The translations under genes were made by a program, and so were the position numbers. From positions 1 through 64,000 of the forward strand of contig JAJDBX010000006.1 of assembly GCA_029261135.1 (NCBI GenBank): a stretch of DNA of 64,000 bases, read 5' to 3'. Below the pieces are notes generated by a model. The model was given only the letters and a program-made list of their open reading frames with translations, was not told the origin of the DNA and did no database searches. This document shows, one piece after another, positions 35,818 to 43,740 of this stretch; positions within the stretch are counted from its first letter, which is position 1, and every line of letters starts with the position of its first letter. The DNA is from Nitrospirota bacterium. Lineage in GTDB: Bacteria > Nitrospirota > Nitrospiria > SBBL01 > JAADHI01.

Positions 35818-36645
35818 TTGAATGATTTGAAAAACGAGGTTGTGAGCACACAACAGGTGGAGATCAAACCCTGGTGGGGTGGGTTTTCCATGCCCCAAAA
35901 TCAAACCGGGTACTGGCAAATCGGCCCATTGAATCTATATATTCGTCGTGTCCGTCAGGAATGGCATGTCGCATCCGAATGTTTGCGAGATGTATTGGAT
36001 CGCACGCTTGATGTCTCTTTCAATGCCGAATTTCCCAACCGTCCCGACTTGGTGTTCTCTCGCTTTGCTTTTCGGGAAACGACAAAGAATCTGTCGATTT
36101 TACCGCAATTGTCAGACCGGGCTGTGGTCATTCGCCCCGAAGCCCCCCTCTACATTCCCGCCGGGGAAGAGGTCACTTTGTTTGTGAGTCTTCCCGTGTG
36201 GATTCGCATTGAAGCTGGAAACCCAGCCAAATTCCTACAGGAGCTCCCCATTTATCGGCCTTCAGATACCTGGTTTGGCCCCTCGACGCGTGAAGGAGAC
36301 TTGTGTTATGCCAGCCGGACCAGTGCACGTTTGAATGTAAACGATGTGCCTTTTCGTCCGCATCGTGCGGTGGCTTCCGTTGTGATTCGAAACGCCGCAG
36401 AGGATCCTTTATTTGTTGAACGACTCAATGTGACGGCCCAACACCTTTCACTCTTTGCGACCCCGGATGGCTACCTCTGGACGCAAGGCATGATTTTGGA
36501 GCGGGAAGAAGATGGAGAAGCCGTGCAAGTTCACTTTGAAAAGACCGCCCCCGCGGTTGCGAAAGACGCTGTCTTGCTCTCCGGTCCGCGCATTGATTCG
36601 GAAGACAATTTGCTGACACGCGCCTTTCACAATTTTTTTGCTTGA
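35818..36645 (+). CDS. DUF432-like protein paired with MscS
   Basis: About 275 residues from a TTG; the precise start is uncertain. A soluble, beta-rich protein with no signal or membrane helices. 'PWWGGFSMPQNQTGYWQIGPLNLYIRR', 'IPAGEEVTLFVSLPVWIRIE' and 'NVNDVPFRPHRAVASVVIRNAAEDPLFVERLNV' match the general layout of DUF432 proteins, which are often encoded beside mechanosensitive channels. It stops 22 bp before an MscS gene and probably forms an operon with it. A cytoplasmic partner of the channel is a reasonable guess; nothing biochemical is known. Confidence 0.65.
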   Translation: MNDLKNEVVSTQQVEIKPWWGGFSMPQNQTGYWQIGPLNLYIRRVRQEWHVASECLRDVLDRTLDVSFNAEFPNRPDLVFSRFAFRETTKNLSILPQLSDRAVVIRPEAPLYIPAGEEVTLFVSLPVWIRIEAGNPAKFLQELPIYRPSDTWFGPSTREGDLCYASRTSARLNVNDVPFRPHRAVASVVIRNAAEDPLFVERLNVTAQHLSLFATPDGYLWTQGMILEREEDGEAVQVHFEKTAPAVAKDAVLLSGPRIDSEDNLLTRAFHNFFA

Positions 36646-36667
36646 AACCTGACTGGAGCATCTTGAG

Positions 36668-37546
36668 ATGAAAATGGTCATGGAGTTTTTGCAATCTGAT
36701 CAGGCCGCACTCGTGATTCGCGCAGCCATTATTTTTGTGCTCGGTCTTATTTTGGCCAAACCCATGAGTTCCGCAGTCGCGCGTTTATGCCTGAAACATG
36801 TCACCCCGCAGCAAGACATGCTGATCAAGCGTTTTTCTTATTACGCCATCGTGCTCATGGCGATCATCTCCGGTCTCAATGAGCTGGGCTTTCAATTGAG
36901 TGTGCTCTTGGGGGCAGCCGGTGTGCTGACCGTCGCGGTGGGTTTCGCGGCGCAAACTTCCGTGTCGAATTTGATCAGCGGTTTGTTTTTGATTGTGGAG
37001 CGCCCTTTCGGTGTGGGCGATGTGATTACGGTGGGGTCCACCACGGGAGAGGTGCTTTCGATTGATCTTTTATCCGTTAAGTTGAGAAAATTCGACAATC
37101 TTTTTGTGCGTATTCCCAACGAAACGCTTGTGAAGTCGGAAATCACCAACATCACCCAGTTTCCCATCCGTCGCATTGATCTCATTTTAGGCGTGGCTTA
37201 CAAAGAAGACCTCGAACGTGTTCAAGACATTTTATTTAAAATAGCGGATCGTAATCCCCTCTGTCTGGAAGAACCCGTGCCACTTTATATTCTTCAAGGA
37301 TTTGGTGATTCTGCTGTGAATATGCAGTTTTCGGTATGGGTGGCGCGTGCAAATTTCTTGGCGGTGAGAAACACGATCCAAACTGAAATTAAAAAAGTGT
37401 TTGACGCCGAAGGCATCGAGATTCCTTTTCCCCATCGCACACTCTATGCGGGCAGTGTCACCGAACCTTTTCCGGTGTGTGTTGTGGATCCTGCGTCGCT
37501 CACTTCTCCCGCTGTCCCACGGACGAAAAAGTCAGAATCAGACTAA
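36668..37546 (+). CDS. Small-conductance mechanosensitive channel (MscS family)
   Basis: 292 residues, the size of E. coli MscS. Three membrane helices, with the pore helix 'VLLGAAGVLTVAVGFAAQTSVSNLISGLFLIVERPFGVGDVITV' rich in Gly and Ala. The beta domain ('TTGEVLSIDLLSVKLRKFDNLFVRIPNETLV') and the alpha/beta C-terminal vestibule ('VFDAEGIEIPFPHRTLY') are complete. It opens in response to membrane tension after hypo-osmotic shock. The tail ends in a basic-acidic extension. It is directly downstream of the DUF432 gene. Confidence 0.92.
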   Translation: MKMVMEFLQSDQAALVIRAAIIFVLGLILAKPMSSAVARLCLKHVTPQQDMLIKRFSYYAIVLMAIISGLNELGFQLSVLLGAAGVLTVAVGFAAQTSVSNLISGLFLIVERPFGVGDVITVGSTTGEVLSIDLLSVKLRKFDNLFVRIPNETLVKSEITNITQFPIRRIDLILGVAYKEDLERVQDILFKIADRNPLCLEEPVPLYILQGFGDSAVNMQFSVWVARANFLAVRNTIQTEIKKVFDAEGIEIPFPHRTLYAGSVTEPFPVCVVDPASLTSPAVPRTKKSESD

Positions 37547-37576
37547 GATCTGTGTTACGCAAATACTTGGACGTGC

Positions 37577-37969
37577 TCAGGACTTCACCACAAATGCCTT
37601 GTAGATCCACGCGATGCCAAGTCCCGCCAACACCAACCAGATGACAACAATCACCGCGCCTGCAACGCGGCTCACGGGTTTTCCCTTCTGTATGTTTTCC
37701 TGCACCTGTGCTCGGCATTCCGCCAACACTTGATGAGGAACGCACTTGATCGACAGAGCGATGCCTATTGGAATCAGGATGAGATCATCCAAATAGCCCA
37801 AAACCGGCACAAAGTCCGGGATTAAATCAATGGGGCTGAAGGCATAAGCGACGATGGCAGCCACGAGGAGTTTCGCATACCAAGGCGTTCTGGGGTCACG
37901 CGCAGCAAGGTAAAGCGCAAAGCTCTCGGCCTTAAGATGACATACGCGCTGTTTTAGTTCTTCGAGCAA
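37577..37969 (-). CDS. DUF1232 (YkvA-like) membrane protein
   Basis: 130 residues from a TTG. 'YAKLLVAAIVAYAFSPIDLIPDFVPVLGYLDDLILIPIGIALSIK' is the DUF1232 signature (SPIDLIPD.....GYLDD), and a second hydrophobic segment near the C-terminus ('VAGAVIVVIWLVLAGLGIAWIYKAF') spans the membrane. The function of the family is unknown. It lies 72 bp after mgtE in the same direction and 30 bp from the oppositely oriented MscS gene. Confidence 0.87.
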   Translation of the reverse strand: MLEELKQRVCHLKAESFALYLAARDPRTPWYAKLLVAAIVAYAFSPIDLIPDFVPVLGYLDDLILIPIGIALSIKCVPHQVLAECRAQVQENIQKGKPVSRVAGAVIVVIWLVLAGLGIAWIYKAFVVKS

Positions 37970-38041
37970 TATCTTACCGTTTCAAGTCAGGTTCTACAAA
38001 CCTTCGCCAATGACTGCAGGGCAGCGTCTATCCGCTGTCGG

Positions 38042-39349
38042 CTACAACATGCCCGAGAGTGCGGTTGCGATGCTGAGGAAGGCAAAAAAGCCGACAACAT
38101 CGGTGACGGTCGTTAGAATGATTGAAGACGATTGCGCGGGGTCTTGCCCCAAGGACGAGAGCACGATGGGGATGATGACGCCAGAGAGTGCGGCGGCCAA
38201 CATGGCAATCACCATCGAGACACCAATGACCAACATGAGCCCCACCGAACGGCTCCACACATAAACCCCTGCAGCGGTCATGAGCGCGATGGCAAGCCCA
38301 TTGATCGCGGCGGCACCGACCTCTTTTCGAACCACACGCAGCCACTGACTGCTTCCGATTTCACGCAATGCTAATCCGCGCATGGTTACCGCCAGGGCCT
38401 GGGCGCCGGTATTGCCGGATTGCCCCGCCACAACTGGAAGCAATACGGCTAAAGCCGTAAATTGGGCGATGAGGGCCTCAAACCAACCCACCACCGCAGC
38501 AGCGAGAAAAGCCGTAATGAGATTGATCGAAAGCCAAGGCAGGCGTTTTTGGACGACAAAGCACACACCAGAAAGCGCATGTTCGTCGCGGCTGGCCCCA
38601 ACCATGGTCAGCATGTCTGCGCTGCTTTCTTCCCGGACCGTGTCCATCAAGGCATCGTAAGGGATGATGCCAATGAGGCGGTTTGAAAGATCCACAACAG
38701 GCAGGTCGGTCACGTGGTGCTGCTTTAAGAGCTCACCAACTTCTTCCCGTGTGGCGGTTGCCGTGACCCGCGTCCGCACAGGTTTAGACAGAGACTGAAG
38801 GGATTCGGCGCCGTCGGCCATGGCCAGTTGATTCAGCTCGACCATGTGCTGCAATACCCCCGCGTCATCGATGATATAAAGCTGCCGCGTAAATCGGGGC
38901 CGGTATTTTCTAATCTGGTGCATTGCTTCACGCGCGGTCAGGGATTCTTGCAAAGGCAGAAAGTTGGTGTCCATCAAGCCGCCTGCACTTTCTTCCCGGT
39001 ACTGAACGAGGGATACTAATTCGCGCCGTCGTAGGCCATCCACCGAGGCCAGGGCCTGTTCGCGCAGCGCCTCAGAAAGACGGACCAGGACGCGGGCCGT
39101 CAGCACCGGATCGCCCCGATTCAAGAGGAATCGCGAGGCCGGTTCCGGTAGTTTTTTTAAAACTTCCGTGGCCACTTCCAAGGTTAGGCCGTCCCATAAG
39201 GCTACCATTTCTGCGACGGGTTGCAGGGTGAGTAGTACAACAATTTCGGTGATCGGCAAGGTGTTAATCGCCTGTTGCGCTTTTTCGGGATGAAGACGGA
39301 TGTAGGCTTGATTTAAGCTCTGAACCGCGTGCGTGGACTGGCCCGTCAC
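38042..39349 (-). CDS. mgtE: MgtE-type magnesium transporter
   Basis: 435 residues from a GTG that overlaps the upstream stop (GTGA). It has the MgtE_N superhelical domain (about residues 20-120), a CBS pair (about 130-250, 'QLYIIDDAGVLQHMVELNQL' and 'HHVTDLPVVDLSNRLIGIIPYDALMD'), and a five-helix transport domain with 'RLPWLSINLITAFLAAAVVGWFE' and 'VLLPVVAGQSGNTGAQALAVTMRGL', the latter carrying the conserved selectivity region. The cytosolic domains normally close the pore at high Mg2+. It is the last gene of an operon with a stand-alone MgtE_N/CBS paralogue and an MscS-like channel. Confidence 0.9.
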   Translation of the reverse strand: MTGQSTHAVQSLNQAYIRLHPEKAQQAINTLPITEIVVLLTLQPVAEMVALWDGLTLEVATEVLKKLPEPASRFLLNRGDPVLTARVLVRLSEALREQALASVDGLRRRELVSLVQYREESAGGLMDTNFLPLQESLTAREAMHQIRKYRPRFTRQLYIIDDAGVLQHMVELNQLAMADGAESLQSLSKPVRTRVTATATREEVGELLKQHHVTDLPVVDLSNRLIGIIPYDALMDTVREESSADMLTMVGASRDEHALSGVCFVVQKRLPWLSINLITAFLAAAVVGWFEALIAQFTALAVLLPVVAGQSGNTGAQALAVTMRGLALREIGSSQWLRVVRKEVGAAAINGLAIALMTAAGVYVWSRSVGLMLVIGVSMVIAMLAAALSGVIIPIVLSSLGQDPAQSSSIILTTVTDVVGFFAFLSIATALSGML

Positions 39350-40179
39350 TGTACTTCTCCTTTTTGAGTGCGTTCGTTACTCAGGATTCCGTCCAAAAGT
39401 TTCGCCAAGGTCAACCAATAGAGGCCCGTGAGCGAAAGCAGCCCATCCAAGCCGTCTTGTTGCACCACGGGATTTTCGCCCGTGCTGGCTTTTAAGCGCG
39501 TAAATTCCAGAACGCCGAGTAAAACGTTGTCTTTTCCAACGACAGGCAAATCGCGATGTGCCTCCCAAGCGGGTAGGGACAGCAGTTGATCCGTGCCCGT
39601 GTTGACGGAGATGGCATGGGTTTTTGGCGTCACTATTTCTTTAAGATTGGCCTTCGGATTGCAACTGAGCAAGGTGCCGACTAAGACAAAACCCTTCAGG
39701 CGATGGGCATCGTCCACTACATAAATTTCATTGCGGATCCGATAACGAAAACGCTTCACGCGCCGAAGCGCGTCGGATAGACTCAATCCCAGAGGCAACA
39801 TGTTAACTTCGATATTCATTAAATCGCCCGCGCACAAGCTTTCATAGTCGAGGAGGGATCGCATGCGACGACGTCTTTTTGTCGACAGGACCTCATCCAA
39901 GCACGTCTGTTTTTCAGGCGCGAGCAGCGCATAAATGCGTGCGGCCTGCTCAACGGGGACCTCAGTTAACAGTTTGGCCGAGAGGTTGTTTTCTAGTAAA
40001 GCAAGGGTCGTGCTTGCGGCTCCGGGCAGCATCGCCGCCAGCACGGGAACGACGTCTTTGGATGGCAGTTCAGAAAATAGCGCAGCGACATCGACCGAGG
40101 AAAGCAATTCCAAACTCCGGGCCGCTTCACTGGGGTAGCGAGAGAGAAATTCCAAGGTCAGTGGATTTGCGGTTTTCAT
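39346..40179 (-). CDS. Stand-alone MgtE_N/CBS regulatory protein
   Basis: 277 residues resembling the cytosolic half of MgtE without its membrane domain. An alpha-superhelical N-terminal part ('SSVDVAALFSELPSKDVVPVLAAMLPGAASTTLALLENN') is followed by a CBS pair ('DLMNIEVNMLPLGLSLSDALRRVKRF', 'RNEIYVVDDAHRLKGFVLVGTLL', 'DLPVVGKDNVLLGVLEFTRL'). The C-terminus is hydrophobic but shows no clear membrane helix. It ends in a 4-bp overlap with mgtE, so it is made with the full transporter and may act as an added Mg2+ sensor or heteromeric subunit. Such a split paralogue is uncommon. Confidence 0.82.
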   Translation of the reverse strand: MKTANPLTLEFLSRYPSEAARSLELLSSVDVAALFSELPSKDVVPVLAAMLPGAASTTLALLENNLSAKLLTEVPVEQAARIYALLAPEKQTCLDEVLSTKRRRRMRSLLDYESLCAGDLMNIEVNMLPLGLSLSDALRRVKRFRYRIRNEIYVVDDAHRLKGFVLVGTLLSCNPKANLKEIVTPKTHAISVNTGTDQLLSLPAWEAHRDLPVVGKDNVLLGVLEFTRLKASTGENPVVQQDGLDGLLSLTGLYWLTLAKLLDGILSNERTQKGEVQ

Positions 40180-40180
40180 T

Positions 40181-41035
40181 TTAGAGACCTTTGTCCGTTA
40201 ACATCGTGATGCGCTCATCGAACAGTTTTGCCGGCACATCCACGATATCGGAGGCTGACTCGATGATCACGCGCGACACGCCAATTTCAGTAATCCGCCC
40301 CTCCATCTCACCAATTTTGACTTTATCTCCGACGCGATAGAGTTTTCGCAGTTGATTCGCGGCAATGATGTTCGCGACATGGGTGCGTGCACCCAGGCCA
40401 AAAGCCAGCGCGATGCTACCCAAAAAGGCAGCCAGCACAATGCCGGTGACCAGCGACAGAAATTTGATATCAATCCCGATTTGATCAATGCCAATTACGG
40501 CCGCTGTGAACAAAATGGCCACTTGCGCAACCCGACCGAGCAGGTCTCCGTGGGCTGAATTTGCAGAGACCGCGGCAGATCGAACCAGGTCTCGCACCAG
40601 AAATCCCACGACAAAACCAGCCAACACAATCAGGACACCTGCGGCCGCGATCGGTAGGAAGTTCACCATTTCCCGGATCCACAGCCCGAAGACATCAAGG
40701 CCCAAAATTTCGGTCGCCAGCGTAATGGAAACAAGGATCACGAGCCAAAAAAACAACTCACCCAAAATAAAAAATGGTGGTCGGCGTGACTGGAGTTGTT
40801 CTAGCCCGCTTTTGGACATGAGCCGTTGCCACAATTGGTCGAGTCGCGCAATGACACGGACAAGCAGCGTGCGAATCAGCCGAGCGATCAGCCAGCCAAA
40901 GACCAATACAAGCAGCGCGATCGCCACGCGGGGAAGATAGGCAAATAACTTCGGGGTGAGGCTTTGTAGTCCTTCGTTCATTTCGTTCATTTCGTTCATT
41001 TCAAATCTCGATGGCACATATGCATTTCTCTCCAT
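40181..41035 (-). CDS. MscS-like channel with conserved TM helices
   Basis: About 284 residues. About five membrane helices, including 'VAIALLVLVFGWLIARLIRTLLVRVI' and 'FLPIAAAGVLIVLAGFVVGFLVRDLV', which match the 'conserved TM helix' repeats found N-terminal to some MscS-type channels. The final part 'AFGLGARTHVANIIAANQLRKLYRVGDKVKIGEMEGRITEIG' is the MscS beta domain. The MscS C-terminal vestibule is missing. The start is uncertain: an in-frame run of MNE codons (three 9-bp DNA repeats) offers three extra ATG codons. It is first in the operon with the MgtE_N/CBS protein (1-bp gap) and mgtE. Confidence 0.82.
   Translation of the reverse strand: MERNAYVPSRFEMNEMNEMNEGLQSLTPKLFAYLPRVAIALLVLVFGWLIARLIRTLLVRVIARLDQLWQRLMSKSGLEQLQSRRPPFFILGELFFWLVILVSITLATEILGLDVFGLWIREMVNFLPIAAAGVLIVLAGFVVGFLVRDLVRSAAVSANSAHGDLLGRVAQVAILFTAAVIGIDQIGIDIKFLSLVTGIVLAAFLGSIALAFGLGARTHVANIIAANQLRKLYRVGDKVKIGEMEGRITEIGVSRVIIESASDIVDVPAKLFDERITMLTDKGL
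40973..40999. repeat. Tandem 9-bp repeat at the start of the MscS-like gene
   Basis: Three exact copies of ttcgttcat. On the coding (minus) strand they encode Met-Asn-Glu three times, each copy adding an in-frame ATG. Slippage would change the length of the N-terminus in steps of three residues without a frameshift. Confidence 0.85.
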
Positions 41036-41282
41036 TTCCAGATGTCTTTATAGCATATTCTGAGTTGTATTTGACTATATTGTTATTTCTGGGAACTTGT
41101 ACATCATCGACCCTACTTGACTACGATTTATTTTCCAACGAGTCACCAGATTCTAGCACCCATTCAAGAACGCATTATCTTATTGACTTCAAAGTCTTCA
41201 TGGGACTATATGCTTGTTGATTTGATCGTTTCTTGACAATATAAGCCCTGAAAACAAACCAAATCTCTTAATGAGGCAGACC

Positions 41283-42645
41283 ATGAATTTAGTTGAACAT
41301 GAGTACGATCCGAGTAAGCATCTCCATGAACGTCCGAAAAAAATATTTGAAGAACGCTTCGATTTTCCAGCCCATGTCCAGTATTTTTCTTATTTTATGA
41401 CCGATCCTCCTTCGGATCGAATTAAGAGTCAAGGTGAATTTAAGTCCCTTTTAGATCGGCTTGGAGTCCCAGAGCACTACCGGACTTTTTCGGAGAAGTT
41501 TGGTTTCGGTGTGAAAACCGCAAACAACGGCGACCAGCTGTATGTCATTTGGGAAGCGCATACGGAATATTATAGCCACCAAATTTGGCATATTCCGGAC
41601 GACAAATTGTTATACATCGAATACGGGCCCATTACTTTTCCCGGCTATGACTATCTCCCCGAGACTTTGGGGGTCAGGGTCAACGCTCTCGACATTCTTG
41701 TTTTGTCTGATACTCAGATGACAACCGAAGAAATTCAAAACCTCATGCCTGAGCAGCATATCTATGGCAGCCAAGTCTTCGGAAAAGAAATTACGGTACT
41801 CACGAGTTTTACCGCTGATGCACACCATGCAGAACGCTACTTGGTTTTTTCCGCTGACCCCGAGGCCTTGAGCCGGCACTTGACCCAGGCGATTGACGGT
41901 ATCGTCACAACAGAGACTTACTATCACTTACTCATGCGTCCTTTTCCAGATTTTTCCAAAGCCATTGATCAGGTTCATCAACTGGAGCAAATTCTGCTCC
42001 AACACAGCCAGGTTCTTTCGGCAGACATTTCAAAAGTCGATGCCGAAACGGCAAAGCAGTGGCTCAAGGCATTGACCAGTGATTTTATGACTGTCGGGCA
42101 ATTTGGAGAACAAATGCGGCTTCGGCTTTCCTCTTCCTTGCCCTATTATGCCATCGTGCAAGCCACCGTACGCGCGCAGCAAGAAACAGCCTTTCCCTCC
42201 ATTTCTTCCGCTCTATGACTCAATGTTGGGCAGCGTATCGGGTGTCGCCGATGGCTATCAGCAACTCTTAAAACGCATCAATGTGTTAATCGCCGATTTT
42301 CAGAGCATCATTTCCGTAATTCGAGCACGAGTAAACCTCATGTTGCAGGAACAAAACCTCGTTCTGGAAGACCAGAACTTTAAGCTACTTGTCAGCATGG
42401 ATAAAACAACCAAGAGTCAAGCCATCCTGCAACACACGGTGGAATCGCTCTCAGTTATTGTAATTGCCTACTATCTATCCGGCTTGGGAAGCTATCTGTT
42501 TAAAGCACTTGAGAAAATGGGGTGGATAGAAAGCGCGACGCTGGCCTCGGGAATTTTTGTGCCCACTTCGCTCGGACTTTCGTTGGGACTGACCCTCGTG
42601 GGAAGACGTATCATTCACAAAATGATGTCCTCGGAAGAACATTAA
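41283..42645 (+). pseudogene. DUF3422 membrane protein gene split by a frameshift
   Basis: Two overlapping ORFs (to 42218, and 42103-42645) are the N- and C-terminal parts of one DUF3422 protein. The first half has 'NLVEHEYDPSKHLHERPKKIF' and 'LVFSADPEALSRHLTQAIDGI'; the second has 'RARVNLMLQEQNLVLEDQNFKLLVSMDKTTKSQAILQHTVESLSVIVIAYYLSGLGSYLFK', the C-terminal two-helix membrane module. The first frame stops at TGA 42216-42218, where the second frame reads on as YDSMLG. A single-base indel near 42195-42218 explains it. Restored length would be about 450 residues. It could be a recent mutation or a sequencing error. ATG 41283 is preferred over 41271. Confidence 0.85.
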
Positions 42646-42646
42646 C

Positions 42647-43069
42647 TTAGCGAAGGGTTTCTAGTAAATCCCTACCATCCTGGTCTCGAAAACCATTGTA
42701 TTCGATGATGAATTTCTTTTTTTTCCCCACACGCCACTGAAACTTTCGGACCCCTTTTTCATCTTTTTGAACAAAAGCGCAGTGCTCTTGTGCGCTTTCT
42801 TCCCATTTCAGACAATGTTGTCCCAGTTCATTGATACGCCAATGGCCCAGTCTCCCGGCATTGGGTTTGATTTCCTTGACTTCACCTGTACTTTGGTACT
42901 CCCGAAGAAACTTTATATCTGATTTTTCTGAGAGAAGATGCCCTTCGACGGTCGTGTCTTCATACAGGGTTTTAAGTTGACTTTCTGAGAGAAGATCTTC
43001 AGCCCATAAAGTTGAGGATAGTAGACAAAACGTCAATATTGAGTATAGGGTCAGTGCCTTAATGTGCAT
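42647..43069 (-). CDS. Small exported protein of unknown function
   Basis: 140 residues. A signal peptide ('IKALTLYSILTFCLLSSTLWA') is followed by a compact basic domain with two cysteines ('QHCLKWEESAQEHCAFVQKD') and 'RLGHWRINELGQHCLKWEE', a pattern reminiscent of DUF995-like or other small periplasmic domains ('G.W.....G..C..W'). It ends 1 bp from the DUF3422 gene on the other strand (convergent). No family assignment is secure. Confidence 0.65.
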   Translation of the reverse strand: MHIKALTLYSILTFCLLSSTLWAEDLLSESQLKTLYEDTTVEGHLLSEKSDIKFLREYQSTGEVKEIKPNAGRLGHWRINELGQHCLKWEESAQEHCAFVQKDEKGVRKFQWRVGKKKKFIIEYNGFRDQDGRDLLETLR

Positions 43070-43313
43070 TGCGGTCTCCGAATGTAAGGACTAAGGCTCG
43101 TACTCTGAAAGGTGAGCCTCACTTCTTCCTGGAGTGTACTAGAGTTGTAGGGATATTTAAAGGGGGGGGTCTGTTTAATCCTTGGGATATCCCTCCTGTC
43201 TGTAGTCAATCCAGATGCTTTCTTGCTCCCGGAAAAATTCCAAACTTTCTTAGGGTTTCTGTCTTCAGGTATACTCTCAGATATGATCAACAATCCTCCC
43301 AATAGCCCCCGGA

Positions 43314-43659
43314 TCAAAACAGGAGCTTCGCAATTTTCTTGGTCTTAAGAAAAGTCGTTTCCTTACGATCATTTCCACGCGCATGCTACCTGTGGCGCCC
43401 TTTTCAATGATCAATTTGGTTTGCAGGTGTCTTCCGGATTCGCTTATGGAATTTTACGGTCGGCACCTTGATTGGGATGACTCCCGGCATTTTAGCCTAT
43501 GCCATTCTGATCCATCATCTCAAATCCGGAGTGTGGTAACCGAGCATCGGACGCTTTGCCCTGATATCCGGTATATTGGCGTCACTGGTGATTGCAGCAC
43601 TCATCTTGCGAGCATGCTTGCTTAAATTGAAAGATAAACAGGAGGAACAAAAAGAATGA
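43314..43659 (+). pseudogene. C-terminal relic of a VTT/TVP38 (DedA-like) membrane protein
   Basis: One frame reads 'RFLTIISTRMLPVAPFSMINLVCR', the re-entrant loop signature of VTT (SNARE-associated/TVP38) proteins. After a frameshift near 43425 the next frame reads 'VGTLIGMTPGILAYAILIHHLKSGVW', a TAA stop (W-stop-P), then 'SIGRFALISGILASLVIAALILRACLLKL' to a final stop at 43657. The N-terminal half is missing. One frameshift and one stop codon confirm decay. The ORF track shows only an unrelated-looking 80-residue piece. Confidence 0.82.
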
Positions 43660-43740
43660 CTGCCAACATCATTTTCTCACTGAGAAAAAAATCGTGGTTG
43701 TGTTCTTAAGCAGTTTTTTCTCAAACTTACGGGCACCTCG

